A DNA stretch of 64,000 nucleotides from Pseudomonas panipatensis. Its GTDB lineage: Bacteria; Pseudomonadota; Gammaproteobacteria; Pseudomonadales; Pseudomonadaceae. Under the pieces are notes generated by a model, which worked only from the letters and a program-made list of their open reading frames with translations, was not told the DNA's origin and did not search any database. A program made the translations under genes and the position numbers. Each line of letters begins with the position of its first letter. The stretch's first letter is position 1. Below, piece by piece: positions 16,805 through 25,390 of the stretch. The stretch lies in NCBI RefSeq assembly GCF_900099785.1, contig NZ_FNDS01000003.1:62001-126000 (forward strand), read 5' to 3'.

Positions 16805-18010
16805 ATGACTGAAGCATTGATTTTCGACGCGGTGCGCACGCCCCGCGGCAAGGGCAAGAAGGACGGCTCGCTGTACAGCGTCAAGCCGGTCAACCTGATC
16901 GCCGGCCTGTTGCGCGCGGTGCAGCAGCGCAACCAACTGGACACCGCCCAGGTCGACGACATCGTCCTCGGCTGCGTGACGCCGGTGGGCGACCAGGGCG
17001 CCGACATCGCCAAGACCGCCGCGCTGGTGGCGGATTGGGACGAGCAGGTGGCGGGCGTGCAGATCAACCGCTTCTGCGCCTCGGGCCTGGAGGCGGTCAA
17101 CCTCGGCGCGATGAAGGTGCGCTCCGGCTTCGAGGACCTGGTGCTGGTCGGTGGCGTCGAGTCCATGTCGCGCGTGCCCATGGGGTCCGACGGCGGCGCC
17201 TGGGCGATGGACCCGGAAACCAACCTGCACACCCACTTCGTGCCCCAGGGCATCGGCGCCGACCTGATCGCCACCCTGGAGGGCTTCAGCCGCGCCGACG
17301 TCGACGCCTTCGCCCTGCGCTCCCAGCAGAAGGCCGCCAAGGCGCGCGCCGAAGGACGCTTCGCCAGGTCGCTGGTGCCGGTGACCGAGCAGAACGGCAT
17401 CGTTCTGCTCGACCACGACGAATTCATTCGCGCCGACTCCAGCCTCGAAGGCCTCGGCGCGCTCAAGCCGAGCTTCGAAATGATGGGGCAGATGGGCTTC
17501 GACGCCAGCGCCCTGCGCAAGTACAGCCAGGTCGAACGCATCGAGCACGTGCACACCCCCGGCAACAGCTCGGGGATCGTCGACGGCGCCGCCGCCATGC
17601 TCATCGGCTCCGCGGCCAAGGGCCGCGAACTGGGCCTGACGCCGCGCGCGCGCATCGTCGCCGGCGCGGTGACCGGCAGCGACCCCACCATCATGCTCAC
17701 CGGCCCGGCGCCGGCCACCCGCAAGGCCCTGGCCAAGGCCGGCCTGCGCGTCGACGACATCGACCTGTTCGAGGTCAACGAAGCCTTCGCCTCGGTGGTG
17801 ATGAAGTTCATGAAGGACATGGGCGTGGCCGAGAGCAAGGTCAACGTCAATGGCGGCGCCATCGCCATGGGCCACCCGCTGGGCGCCACCGGCTGCATGA
17901 TCCTCGGCACCCTGCTCGACGAACTGGAGCGGCGCAACCTGCGCTACGGCCTGGCCACCCTCTGCGTGGGCGGTGGCATGGGCATCGCCACCATCATCGA
18001 ACGCATCTGA
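16805..18010 (+). CDS. Acetyl-CoA C-acyltransferase (thiolase, FadA-like)
   Basis: 401-residue thiolase. The acyl-accepting Cys is in [12 protein letters not shown], the His in [16 protein letters not shown] and the second Cys in CVGGGMG, so both catalytic centres are present. It cleaves 3-ketoacyl-CoA to acetyl-CoA in beta-oxidation. It is followed by a multifunctional FadB-like gene after 64 bases, the reverse of the fadBA order of the classical Pseudomonas complex, so this is a second beta-oxidation pair. A 9-bp hairpin lies in the spacer. Chain-length preference cannot be told from sequence. Confidence 0.92.
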   Translation: MTEALIFDAVRTPRGKGKKDGSLYSVKPVNLIAGLLRAVQQRNQLDTAQVDDIVLGCVTPVGDQGADIAKTAALVADWDEQVAGVQINRFCASGLEAVNLGAMKVRSGFEDLVLVGGVESMSRVPMGSDGGAWAMDPETNLHTHFVPQGIGADLIATLEGFSRADVDAFALRSQQKAAKARAEGRFARSLVPVTEQNGIVLLDHDEFIRADSSLEGLGALKPSFEMMGQMGFDASALRKYSQVERIEHVHTPGNSSGIVDGAAAMLIGSAAKGRELGLTPRARIVAGAVTGSDPTIMLTGPAPATRKALAKAGLRVDDIDLFEVNEAFASVVMKFMKDMGVAESKVNVNGGAIAMGHPLGATGCMILGTLLDELERRNLRYGLATLCVGGGMGIATIIERI

Positions 18011-18013
18011 GCC

Positions 18014-18047
18014 GTCGGAGGGCGAGCGCACACGCCGCCCCTCCGAC
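18014..18047 (+). promoter_or_regulatory. Intercistronic hairpin between thiolase and FadB-like genes
   Basis: GTCGGAGGG (18014-18022) pairs perfectly with CCCTCCGAC (18039-18047). There is no U-run. It may tune the ratio of the two proteins by 3'-end protection or partial termination. Confidence 0.5.
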
Positions 18048-18074
18048 CAGCCATCTCCTTTGGGATGAGAAGAA

Positions 18075-20219
18075 ATGACTGACGCCATCCGCTACGAAAA
18101 AGGCCCGGACAACATCGTCGTCCTGACCATGGACATGCCCGGCCAGAGCGCCAACACCATGAACTCGGCCTACCGCGAGGCCATGGCCGCCACCATCGCG
18201 CGCCTGGAGGCCGAGAAGGACGGCATCGCCGGGGTGATCGTTACCTCGGCGAAGAAGACCTTCTTCGCCGGCGGCGACCTCAACGAACTGATCCAGGTGA
18301 GCAAGGCCGATGCCCAGCGCTTCTACGCCGGCGTCCTCGACCTGAAGAGCCAGCTGCGCCGCCTGGAAACCCTCGGCAAGCCGGTGGTGGCGGCGATCAA
18401 CGGCGCGGCCCTGGGCGGCGGCTGGGAAATCTGCCTGGCCTGCCAGCATCGCATCGCCCTGAATGAGAGCCACGTGCAGCTCGGCCTGCCGGAAGTCACC
18501 CTCGGCCTGCTGCCCGGCGGTGGCGGGGTGGTGCGCATGGTGCGCCTGCTTGGTCTGGAGAAGGCCCTGCCATACCTCGCCGAAGGCAAGAAAGTGCGCC
18601 CGGAGCAGGCGCTCAAGGCGGGCCTGATCCAGCAACTGGCCAGTGACCGCGAGGACATGCTGGCCAAGGCCCGCGCCTGGATCGCCGCCAATCCCGAGGC
18701 CAAGCAGCCGTGGGACAGCGCCGGCTACAAGATGCCCGGCGGCACGCCATCCAGCCCCAACGTGGCGCAGATGCTGGCCATCGCCCCCTCGGTGCTGCGC
18801 GACAAGACCAAGGGCTGCTTCCCGGCGCCGGAGAAGATCCTCTGCGCGGCGGTGGAGGGCGCCCAGGTCGATTTCGACACCGCGCAACTGATCGAGGCGC
18901 GCTATTTCACCGAGCTGGTCACCGGCCAGGTGGCGAAGAACATGATCGGCACCTTCTGGTTCCAGCTCAACGAGATCAACGCCGGCAAGTCGCGGCCGCA
19001 GGGCTATCCGCGCTACGCGACGAACAAGGTCGGCGTGCTCGGCGCCGGCATGATGGGCGCCGGCATCGCCTATGTGTCGGCGGCCGCCGGTATCGAGGTG
19101 GTGCTCAAGGACGTTTCCCTGGACGCCGCGGAGAAGGGCAAGGCCTACTCGGCCGGGCTGCTCGACAAGAAGGTCGGCCGTGGCCAGATGAGCGCCGAAC
19201 AGCGCGATGCCGTGCTCGCCCGCATCGAGCCCAGCGCCAGCGACGCCGACTTCGCGGGTTGCGACCTGATCATCGAAGCGGTGTTCGAAGACCGCGCGCT
19301 CAAGGGCAAGGTCAGCGCCGCCGCGGAAAGCGCTGCGCTGCCCGACGCGGTGATCGCCTCCAACACCTCGACCCTGCCGATCACCGGCCTGGCCCAGGCG
19401 GTGGCGCAGCCGCAGAAATTCATCGGCCTGCACTTCTTCAGCCCGGTGGACAAGATGCCGCTGGTGGAAATCATCCGTGGCGAGAAGACCGACGACGCCA
19501 CCCTGGCGCGCGCCTTCGACTATGTCCTGCAAATCAAGAAGACCCCGATCGTGGTCAACGACAGCCGTGGTTTCTTCACCTCGCGGGTGTTCGGCACCTT
19601 CACCAACGAAGGCATCGCCATGCTCGGCGAGGGCGTCTCGGCGGCGATGATCGAGAACCAGGCGCGCCAGGCCGGCATGCCGGTGGGCCCGCTGGCGATC
19701 AGCGACGAAGTCGCGCTGAGCCTGATGAGCCACATCCGCGAGCAGACCCGCAAGGACCTCGAAGCCGAAGCCAAGCCACTGCCGCAGCACCCGGCGTTCG
19801 CCGTCATCGACCTGATGCTCAACGAGTACAAACGCCCAGGCAAGGCCGCCGGTGGCGGCTTCTACGAGTACCCGGCGAACGGCAAGAAGCACCTGTGGCC
19901 GGCACTCAAGCAGCGCTTCGAGAAGGCCGACGCGCAGATTCCGCCGGAGGACGTGCGTGATCGCATCCTCTTCATCCAGGCCATCGAAACGGTGCGCTGC
20001 GTGGAGGAGGGCGTACTGCTGTCCACCGCCGACGCCAACATCGGTTCGATCTTCGGCATCGGCTTCGCCGCCTGGAGCGGCGGCGCACTGCAGTTCATCA
20101 ACCAGTACGGCCTGAAGGACTTCATCGCCCGCGCCCAGTACCTGGCCGAGCAATACGGCGAACGCTTCGAGCCACCGGCGCTGCTGCTGGAAAAGGCCGC
20201 CAGGGGAGAGCACTTCTGA
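18075..20219 (+). CDS. Multifunctional enoyl-CoA hydratase / 3-hydroxyacyl-CoA dehydrogenase (FadB-like)
   Basis: 714 residues. The N-terminal crotonase domain (about 1-190) has the oxyanion segment INGAALGGGWEICLACQHRIA and LPEVTLGLLPGGGG. The dehydrogenase domain begins near 310 with GVLGAGMMGAGIAYVSA (NAD binding) and carries the catalytic GLHFFSPVDKMPLVEII. The 3HCDH C-terminal domains follow. It performs hydration and oxidation in fatty-acid beta-oxidation and should partner the upstream thiolase. The length matches the FadB/FadJ type (about 715). The start ATG follows GAGAAGAA. A good intrinsic terminator ends the operon. Confidence 0.93.
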   Translation: MTDAIRYEKGPDNIVVLTMDMPGQSANTMNSAYREAMAATIARLEAEKDGIAGVIVTSAKKTFFAGGDLNELIQVSKADAQRFYAGVLDLKSQLRRLETLGKPVVAAINGAALGGGWEICLACQHRIALNESHVQLGLPEVTLGLLPGGGGVVRMVRLLGLEKALPYLAEGKKVRPEQALKAGLIQQLASDREDMLAKARAWIAANPEAKQPWDSAGYKMPGGTPSSPNVAQMLAIAPSVLRDKTKGCFPAPEKILCAAVEGAQVDFDTAQLIEARYFTELVTGQVAKNMIGTFWFQLNEINAGKSRPQGYPRYATNKVGVLGAGMMGAGIAYVSAAAGIEVVLKDVSLDAAEKGKAYSAGLLDKKVGRGQMSAEQRDAVLARIEPSASDADFAGCDLIIEAVFEDRALKGKVSAAAESAALPDAVIASNTSTLPITGLAQAVAQPQKFIGLHFFSPVDKMPLVEIIRGEKTDDATLARAFDYVLQIKKTPIVVNDSRGFFTSRVFGTFTNEGIAMLGEGVSAAMIENQARQAGMPVGPLAISDEVALSLMSHIREQTRKDLEAEAKPLPQHPAFAVIDLMLNEYKRPGKAAGGGFYEYPANGKKHLWPALKQRFEKADAQIPPEDVRDRILFIQAIETVRCVEEGVLLSTADANIGSIFGIGFAAWSGGALQFINQYGLKDFIARAQYLAEQYGERFEPPALLLEKAARGEHF

Positions 20220-20241
20220 ACCTGGCCGACTGAATGCCGGG

Positions 20242-20265
20242 GCCGGCCCGCAAGGGCCGGCTTTT
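20242..20265 (+). terminator. Intrinsic terminator after the fadAB-like operon
   Basis: GCCGGCCC-GCAA-GGGCCGGC followed by TTTT, 22 bases after the stop codon. Confidence 0.9.
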
Positions 20266-20331
20266 CAGCTTGCCACGGGTGCATCGGCGGGTAGGATGGG
20301 GCACAACGCGTCGCCGAATGGATATCAGCCA

Positions 20332-20889
20332 ATGCCCAAGGATTCCCTACCAGCCCTGCTGATCATCGACATGCAGCAAGGCATGCGCGACACCCCAGCC
20401 CCTCGCAACAATCCCCATGCGGAACAACGCATCGCCCACGTGCTCGCCGCCTGGCGTGCTGCCGGCGCGCCGGTGGTGCACGTGCGGCATATCTCGCGTA
20501 CGCCCGGCTCGCCATTCTGGCCGGGGCAGCCGGGCGCGGCCTTCCAGGCCGACTTCACGCCGCTGGCCCATGAACATGTGCAGGAAAAGAACGTACCCGA
20601 TGCCTTCATCCATAGCGGTCTGGAGCGCTGGCTGCGGGTGCGTGGCATCGAAGCGCTGGTGATCGTCGGCGTCAGCACCAACAACTCGGTCGAGGCGACC
20701 GCGCGTAGCGCCGGCAACCTGGGCTTGTGCACCTATGTGTTGGCCGATGCCTGCTTCGCCTTCGACAAGCGCGATTACCACGGGACCCTGCGCTGTGCCG
20801 ATGACGTCCACGCCATGGCGCTGGCCAATCTGCAGGGCGAGTACGCCGAGATTCTCGATAGCCGACAGGCCCTGGCGTTGCTGGAATGA
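20332..20889 (+). CDS. Isochorismatase-like hydrolase with Ser in place of the catalytic Cys
   Basis: 185 residues of the cysteine-hydrolase/isochorismatase fold. Asp13 (LLIIDMQQG) and Lys86 (HVQEKNVPDAF) are the expected catalytic acid and lysine. The third position, normally Cys in nicotinamidase-like enzymes (TNxCVxxTAR), is Ser119 (TNNSVEATAR). Some isochorismatase relatives also lack this Cys, so the protein may have a vinyl-ether hydrolase-type or non-thiol mechanism. The ATG at 20332 is chosen by family length; an earlier ATG at 20296 adds unrelated residues. No neighbour suggests a substrate. Confidence 0.85.
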   Translation: MPKDSLPALLIIDMQQGMRDTPAPRNNPHAEQRIAHVLAAWRAAGAPVVHVRHISRTPGSPFWPGQPGAAFQADFTPLAHEHVQEKNVPDAFIHSGLERWLRVRGIEALVIVGVSTNNSVEATARSAGNLGLCTYVLADACFAFDKRDYHGTLRCADDVHAMALANLQGEYAEILDSRQALALLE

Positions 20890-21255
20890 TCGGCGCCCGC
20901 CTGCGTAACGCCGGGCCGCATGGGTGGAGCCCCGGGTCTACCGGGTTGCAATAAGCGGTTCGCCAAGCCCACACGGTCTGCCTCCCGGGGTTGATGACGA
21001 TTGGGTGCGCCATTGCTTCAAGCGAACCCTGGCTGACGGCCGGAGGCGTCGCTGCGGGCTGCCAGCCGCTAGGCGGGGAAGGGCGGCGCGCCGTTGATGC
21101 GGCGCGCGTTTTCGGGTATTTCCCCTGAAATTCCATGCCAAGGGGAAGATTTGCCATCTTGTCTCGTGAAAAAACAGTGTGTAGTTTTCACGGGGTGCGC
21201 AATGTTTTAAAAAACGCCCGTTTTCGCCCGCTTACTCTCAGGATCCCCACGACTT
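20890..21255. other. Gene-free region before the amidotransferase gene
   Basis: 366 bases with no supported gene. The left two thirds show nothing notable. The right third is AT-richer, contains a perfect dyad at 21165-21192 (separate entry), and probably carries the promoter of the amidotransferase gene. Confidence 0.6.
21165..21192. promoter_or_regulatory. Perfect dyad CGTGAAAA / TTTTCACG, candidate operator
   Basis: Arms 21165-21172 and 21185-21192 with a 12-base spacer, 64 bases upstream of the amidotransferase ATG. Arms and spacing suit a dimeric repressor or activator. No matching regulator gene is adjacent. Confidence 0.5.
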
Positions 21256-21981
21256 ATGCCGTTGCAAATCTGCATTCTGGAAACCGACATCCTGCGTCCT
21301 GAACTGATCGACCAGTACACTGGCTATGGTCGGATGTTCGAGCAGCTGTTCGCCAAGCAACCGGTACCCGCCGAGTTCAAGGTGTACAACGTGGTGGAAG
21401 GGCACTACCCGCCGGACAGCGAGTACTACGATGCCTACCTGGTGACCGGAAGCAAGGCCGACTCCTTTGGCGACGATCCGTGGATCCAGACCCTCAAACG
21501 CTACCTGCTGGAACGCTACAAGCGTGGCGACAAGCTGCTCGGCATCTGCTTCGGGCACCAGTTGCTGGCCCTGTTGCTCGGCGGCAAGGCCGAGCGCGCC
21601 AGCCAGGGCTGGGGCGTGGGCACCCATGAGTACCGCATCGCCGAGCAGCCCGGCTGGATGCAGCCGTCGCTGGACCAGTTGACCCTGCTGGTCAGCCACC
21701 AGGACCAGGTCACCCACCTGCCTGAAAACGCCCGGGTGATCGCTTCCAGCGACTTCTGCCCGCACGCCGCCTACGCCATCGGCGACCAGGTGCTGTGCTT
21801 CCAGGGCCACCCGGAGTTCGTCAGCGATTACTCGCAGGCGATCCTCGACCTGCGCCGGGAAATCTTCAGCGAGCCGGTCTATCGCAGAGGCGTGGAGAGC
21901 CTGGCGCGTCCGCACCAGGGCACCACGGTGGCGGAGTGGATGATGCGCTTCGTCGAACTGGGCCGCAGCAAGGCTGCCTGA
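21256..21981 (+). CDS. Class I glutamine amidotransferase-like protein
   Basis: 241 residues. Cys98 (GICFGHQLLALL), His and Glu (CFQGHPEF) form a complete glutaminase triad with no attached synthetase domain. It differs clearly from the amidotransferase at 4003 (for example FGHQ versus LGGQ at the nucleophile loop), so the two are not a recent duplication. Related stand-alone GATases act on gamma-glutamyl compounds or have unknown targets. The ATG is preceded by a weak ribosome-binding site (AGGATCCCC). The gene is monocistronic, with an operator-like dyad upstream and a strong shared terminator. Confidence 0.85.
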   Translation: MPLQICILETDILRPELIDQYTGYGRMFEQLFAKQPVPAEFKVYNVVEGHYPPDSEYYDAYLVTGSKADSFGDDPWIQTLKRYLLERYKRGDKLLGICFGHQLLALLLGGKAERASQGWGVGTHEYRIAEQPGWMQPSLDQLTLLVSHQDQVTHLPENARVIASSDFCPHAAYAIGDQVLCFQGHPEFVSDYSQAILDLRREIFSEPVYRRGVESLARPHQGTTVAEWMMRFVELGRSKAA

Positions 21982-22001
21982 CGCGCCGGCGCGCTCCTCG
22001 G

Positions 22002-22029
22002 CCAATGCCGCTCGTCCGAGCGGCATTGG
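22002..22029. terminator. Bidirectional terminator
   Basis: CCAATGCCGCTC-GTCC-GAGCGGCATTGG, a perfect 12-bp stem with a 4-base loop between two convergent genes. GTTT follows on the plus strand. Confidence 0.8.
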
Positions 22030-22048
22030 CGTTTCTGGCGCGCTGCGC

Positions 22049-23020
22049 TTACAGCCAGTCGGCCTGCTTGAAGCTGATGTAGAGGCCGACGCAGCCGATG
22101 ATCAGCAGCCCCATCACCAGAAAATAGCCGTAGTGCCAGTGCAGTTCCGGGATGTAGGCGAAGTTCATGCCGTAGATGCCGGCGACCGTGGTCGGCAAGC
22201 CGAGGATGGCCGCCCAGGCAGCGAACTTGCGCTGCACCACGCTCTGCCTCGACGACTCCAGCAGCAGGCCGACCTCGATGGTCTGGCTGGCGATGTCGCG
22301 CAGCGAGTTGAGGTCTTCCAGCAGACGGTTGACATGGATCGCCACGTCGCGGAAGTACGGGCGCATCTGCTTGTCGATGAAGGGGAAGTCCAGGCGTTGC
22401 AGCTCCTGGCAGATCTCCACCATGGGCGCGGCGTAATGCCGGAGTTTGAGCACCTCGCGGCGCAGGCCGTAGATGCGCTCGATTTCTTCCTGGCTCAGCG
22501 AGGCGCGCAGGGCCCGTTGTTCCAGCTCCTCGATCTCGCCGCGAATCGCCTCGACCACCGGTTCGTAATTGCCGACCACGAAGTCCAGCAACGCGTAGAG
22601 CACGAAATCAGTGCCGTGCGCCAGCAATAGCGGACGCGCTTCGCAACGCTGGCGTACCACCGCGTAGGACTGCGAGAAGCCATGGCGGGCGCTGATGATG
22701 TAGCCGATGCCGGCGAACAGGTGGGTTTCCACGAACAGCAGCCGGCGATCGGCGCGCACCGGCGAGTAGATGACGATGAACAGCGCGTCGCCGAAGGTTT
22801 CCAGTTTCGGCCGGCTGTGCTGTTCCAGGGCGTCGGCGATCGCCAGTTCGTGCAGGTTGAACTGGCGTTGCAGGTTGGTCAGCTCCTCCGGCGTCGGTTC
22901 CTGCAGGCCGGTCCAGACGAAATGCTCAGGCTGGCAGGCCCAGCGGTAGCCGTCCTCCAGGGGGATGTCGGCGACTTTCCTGCCCTTGCTGTAGACGGCG
23001 GAGGCGATCACTCGGCCCAT
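22049..23020 (-). CDS. CorA-family divalent metal ion channel
   Basis: 323 residues. A cytoplasmic acidic/helical domain of about 260 residues is followed by two transmembrane helices, with the signature YGMN at 283-286 and FAYIPELHW forming the selectivity loop. The length and GMN motif match bacterial CorA-type Mg2+/Co2+ channels. The second helix ends with a short basic tail (SFKQADWL), also typical. No Mg-riboswitch is visible upstream. A second, more divergent family member (CmaX) lies at 56844. Confidence 0.9.
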   Translation of the reverse strand: MGRVIASAVYSKGRKVADIPLEDGYRWACQPEHFVWTGLQEPTPEELTNLQRQFNLHELAIADALEQHSRPKLETFGDALFIVIYSPVRADRRLLFVETHLFAGIGYIISARHGFSQSYAVVRQRCEARPLLLAHGTDFVLYALLDFVVGNYEPVVEAIRGEIEELEQRALRASLSQEEIERIYGLRREVLKLRHYAAPMVEICQELQRLDFPFIDKQMRPYFRDVAIHVNRLLEDLNSLRDIASQTIEVGLLLESSRQSVVQRKFAAWAAILGLPTTVAGIYGMNFAYIPELHWHYGYFLVMGLLIIGCVGLYISFKQADWL

Positions 23021-23122
23021 GGCGGCGTTCTCCAGGCAGCTGGCGGCGGGCGGCCGCCGATGGCCGGCGGCGCGCTATCTGCACAGTATGGGCGCGCCGG
23101 CGCGGGCTGCCAGCGAGGGGCC

Positions 23123-23344
23123 TCAGGAGTGCGGGCGCAGCGATTGCTGCAGGAGCACCAGGGCGCTGGGCACCATGTCGTTGAAGCGATGGAACAGGCT
23201 GGCCTGGTCGACCGGGTCGTCCGGGACCTGGCGGGCGTCGTTGAAGCCGCCGGTCAGTGCCAGCAACACCAGGATGACGACGCTGTACAGGCCGATACTG
23301 GCCAGGGCGCCGTCGCGCAGGTAGCGGGAGGTCGGGCGATGCAT
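23123..23344 (-). CDS. Small single-pass membrane protein, 73 aa
   Basis: Begins MHRPTSRYLRDGALASIG, then a hydrophobic span (LYSVVILVLLALTGG) and a hydrophilic C-terminus (FNDARQVPDDPVDQASLFHRFND...). The Arg-rich N-terminus and one helix suggest an inner-membrane protein with its tail in the periplasm. The start is uncertain, since no clear ribosome-binding site precedes the ATG and the frame is open further upstream. It is on the same strand as the CorA-type gene 102 bases downstream. No family recognised. Confidence 0.45.
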   Translation of the reverse strand: MHRPTSRYLRDGALASIGLYSVVILVLLALTGGFNDARQVPDDPVDQASLFHRFNDMVPSALVLLQQSLRPHS

Positions 23345-23596
23345 GTGGGGGGCCGCGCTGCTGGGGAGATGGCCTAGTGTCTCCACGGGCCACGGGCCGG
23401 AATAACGATGTTCAGTGGTATCGACTATCAGCGGAATCGATGCATGCCAGGCGCGCGTTGCCTGGCGGCCATCCCCGTGTCCCTGTGCAGGGGCTTGATG
23501 CGCGTCAAGAGTCGCCGGGTGGGGGGGCGTAACGTGGAAGTCAGCGGCAACACCAGGGGGCGTTGCCAGGCTATCCCAATCAGCAAGGAACGACTC

Positions 23597-24103
23597 ATGA
23601 TTCGAGAAGTTGAAGGCGACATTCTGCTCAGCAAAGCTCAGGTCATTGCTCACGGTATCGCTCCGCAGGATCACTTCGATTCCGGCTTGGCCCTGTCCCT
23701 GCGCGAGCGCTGGCCGTCGATGGTTCGCGACTACCGCCATGCGGCCCATGCCGCCGCTCCGGAGCCGGGCAGCATCTGGGTGTGGTCGGGCGTCGACGCG
23801 GACGGCGGCACTCGCTGCATCGCCAATCTGCTGACCCAGGAAATGCAGGGTTCCGGGCGTAGCGCCAAACCGGCCAAGGCGACTTTGGAAAACGTCGGGC
23901 ACTGTTTGCGCGAACTGGCGAAATACGTGCAGGGGGAAAACGTGCAGAGTCTCGCGTTGCCGTGCCTGGCCACCGGCGTCGGTGGTCTGGACTGGAAGGA
24001 CGTGAAACCGCTGCTGGTCAAGCACCTCGGCGAGCTGGGTATTCCAGTGCTGATCTATTCCGTCTACCGCAAAGGCGTCGCTGCCGACGAGACGCTCGGC
24101 TGA
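23597..24103 (+). CDS. Macro-domain (ADP-ribose-binding) protein
   Basis: 168-residue protein with a macro-domain fold: VEGDILLSKAQVIAHGIAPQDHFDSGLALSLRERWP, then IWVWSG, IANLLTQ, and LPCLATGVGGLDWKDVKPLLVKHL, where the ATGVGGLDW loop matches the phosphate-binding segment of ADP-ribose phosphatases. The usual N-A-N before the first glycine loop is replaced by AHGIAP, so the substrate pocket is divergent. AAGGA precedes the ATG at 23597. It may remove ADP-ribose from acetylated or phosphorylated derivatives. It is monocistronic, with no toxin-like partner visible next to it. Confidence 0.8.
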   Translation: MIREVEGDILLSKAQVIAHGIAPQDHFDSGLALSLRERWPSMVRDYRHAAHAAAPEPGSIWVWSGVDADGGTRCIANLLTQEMQGSGRSAKPAKATLENVGHCLRELAKYVQGENVQSLALPCLATGVGGLDWKDVKPLLVKHLGELGIPVLIYSVYRKGVAADETLG

Positions 24104-24197
24104 GGCGCTGACTGCGGGCCCGCGCAACCGGCCGCAGGGCGGGGTTGCGCGTGGTAGGCCCTTTTGCATGCTGCCACCTCGATCTATCGCTTGCTGA

Positions 24198-24389
24198 TCA
24201 GCCTTGGTGAGTGGCGCTGGCGGCGTCGATTTGCTGGCTGGCGGCGCGCGGGGCTTGTTGCTGCAGGGCGTTCTGGTTCTGCTGGACCATGCGGTTCTGC
24301 ATCAGCGCCGACTCTTCGGCGAAGCTGGCTTGGGCGGCGAACAGGGTGGCAGTAGCGAGAACAGCGCTGGCAATGAGTTGCAGTTTCAT
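24198..24389 (-). CDS. Small exported protein, 63 aa
   Basis: MKLQLIASAVLATATLFAAQ is a classical signal peptide, with predicted cleavage after ASFA. The mature part is about 38 residues, very rich in Gln and Ala (MQNRMVQQNQNALQQQAPRAASQQ), with no Cys. AGGTG precedes the ATG with normal spacing; an in-frame GTG three codons upstream is less likely. Such Gln-rich short periplasmic proteins are common in pseudomonads but have no assigned function. Confidence 0.7.
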   Translation of the reverse strand: MKLQLIASAVLATATLFAAQASFAEESALMQNRMVQQNQNALQQQAPRAASQQIDAASATHQG

Positions 24390-24586
24390 GATGAACACCT
24401 ATGGGTTGGTTGATTTCGGGTTCATCAATAGGTTATCGCGCAATAATTTTTGAAAAAGAGCGAAGCGGATTAATCAGTTTTGCCTTTTTTGTAACTATTG
24501 CCTGGTATGCCGGGCAGCGCCGCTGGTTTGGCGCGCGATTCGTGGAGGTTTTTCGTGGCGAGACGTCGCGTAGCTGCCGCCCTGTC

Positions 24587-24622
24587 ATGCAAAAGCCCGG
24601 CACTCAGGCCGGGCTTTTGCAT
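24587..24622. terminator. Strong bidirectional terminator
   Basis: ATGCAAAAGCCCGGC-ACTCAG-GCCGGGCTTTTGCAT, a perfect 15-bp stem with A-run and U-run on either side, just after the enoyl-CoA hydratase gene. Confidence 0.9.
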
Positions 24623-24633
24623 TCGTAACGCGG

Positions 24634-25323
24634 TCAGCCCAGGTGCTGTTTATCCAGCTCGATGGCCTTGTCCAGGGTTTCCAGCAGTTGCCGGCGGACC
24701 TTGAGCTTGGTATTGCGATGCGCGGTCATGTTCAGCTTCTTCAGTTGCTGCGCGGCGGCGCGGGCGGTATCGAGCAGCGCTTCCGGGGCCACCACCTTGT
24801 CGAGGAAGCCAGCGGCCGCGGCGTCCTGCGGGTTGAACATTTCGGCGTTGATCACCGAACGGTTGAACGCCGACTTGCGCAGGCGATCGCGTGCCAGTTC
24901 GATGCCGACATGGTGCATGGTCATGCCGATGGCCACTTCGTTCAGACCGATCTGGAAGGCACCATCGACGCCGATGCGGTAGTCGGCGGAGAGCAACAGG
25001 AAGGCGCCCTTGGCGACGGCGTGACCGGAACAGGCGACGATGATCGGAAAGGGATGGGCGAGCATGCGCCGGGCCAGGGTCGAGCCGGCGGCTACCAGGG
25101 CAATGGCGTTCTGCGGGCCGGAGGTCATCACCTTGAGGTCGTAGCCACCGGAGAGGATGCCCGGCTGGCCGGTGACTATCACGACCGCGCGATCCTGCTC
25201 GGCACGGTCCAGCGCCTGGTTGAAGGCCTCGATCACGGCGGGAGAAATGGCGTTCACCTTGCCGTTGTTGAGGGTCAGGGTGGCGATACCGTCGTCGAGT
25301 TGATAGCTGATCAGGTCGGTCAT
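24634..25323 (-). CDS. Enoyl-CoA hydratase/isomerase family protein
   Basis: 229-residue crotonase. The oxyanion-hole segments are GQPGILSGGYDLKVM and CSGHAVAKGAFLLLSADYRIG, and the second active-site region is QIGLNEVAIGMTMHHVG. It carries out hydration or isomerisation of an acyl-CoA in the cytosol. The short length suggests a compact member. ATG 25323 is chosen since the preceding in-frame sequence reads as promoter DNA containing a palindromic operator. The TetR-type site at 25391-25410 indicates repression by a fatty-acid or acyl-CoA sensing regulator encoded elsewhere. Confidence 0.88.
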   Translation of the reverse strand: MTDLISYQLDDGIATLTLNNGKVNAISPAVIEAFNQALDRAEQDRAVVIVTGQPGILSGGYDLKVMTSGPQNAIALVAAGSTLARRMLAHPFPIIVACSGHAVAKGAFLLLSADYRIGVDGAFQIGLNEVAIGMTMHHVGIELARDRLRKSAFNRSVINAEMFNPQDAAAAGFLDKVVAPEALLDTARAAAQQLKKLNMTAHRNTKLKVRRQLLETLDKAIELDKQHLG

Positions 25324-25390
25324 GGCAGGAACATCCTGGAAAAGGGCGTGGCGCAGAACATACTGATGGCCACCCCGACCGTAAAGCGCT

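Noticed and set aside
17994-20213. A 739-codon minus-strand open frame opposite the FadB-like gene
   Set aside because: Antisense shadow of a well-defined crotonase/dehydrogenase gene; composition is that of reversed codons.
20293-20331. GTAGGATGGGG as another copy of the 36-base repeat
   Set aside because: Only the first ten or so bases agree with the copies at 9.1-9.8 kb; the rest does not match.
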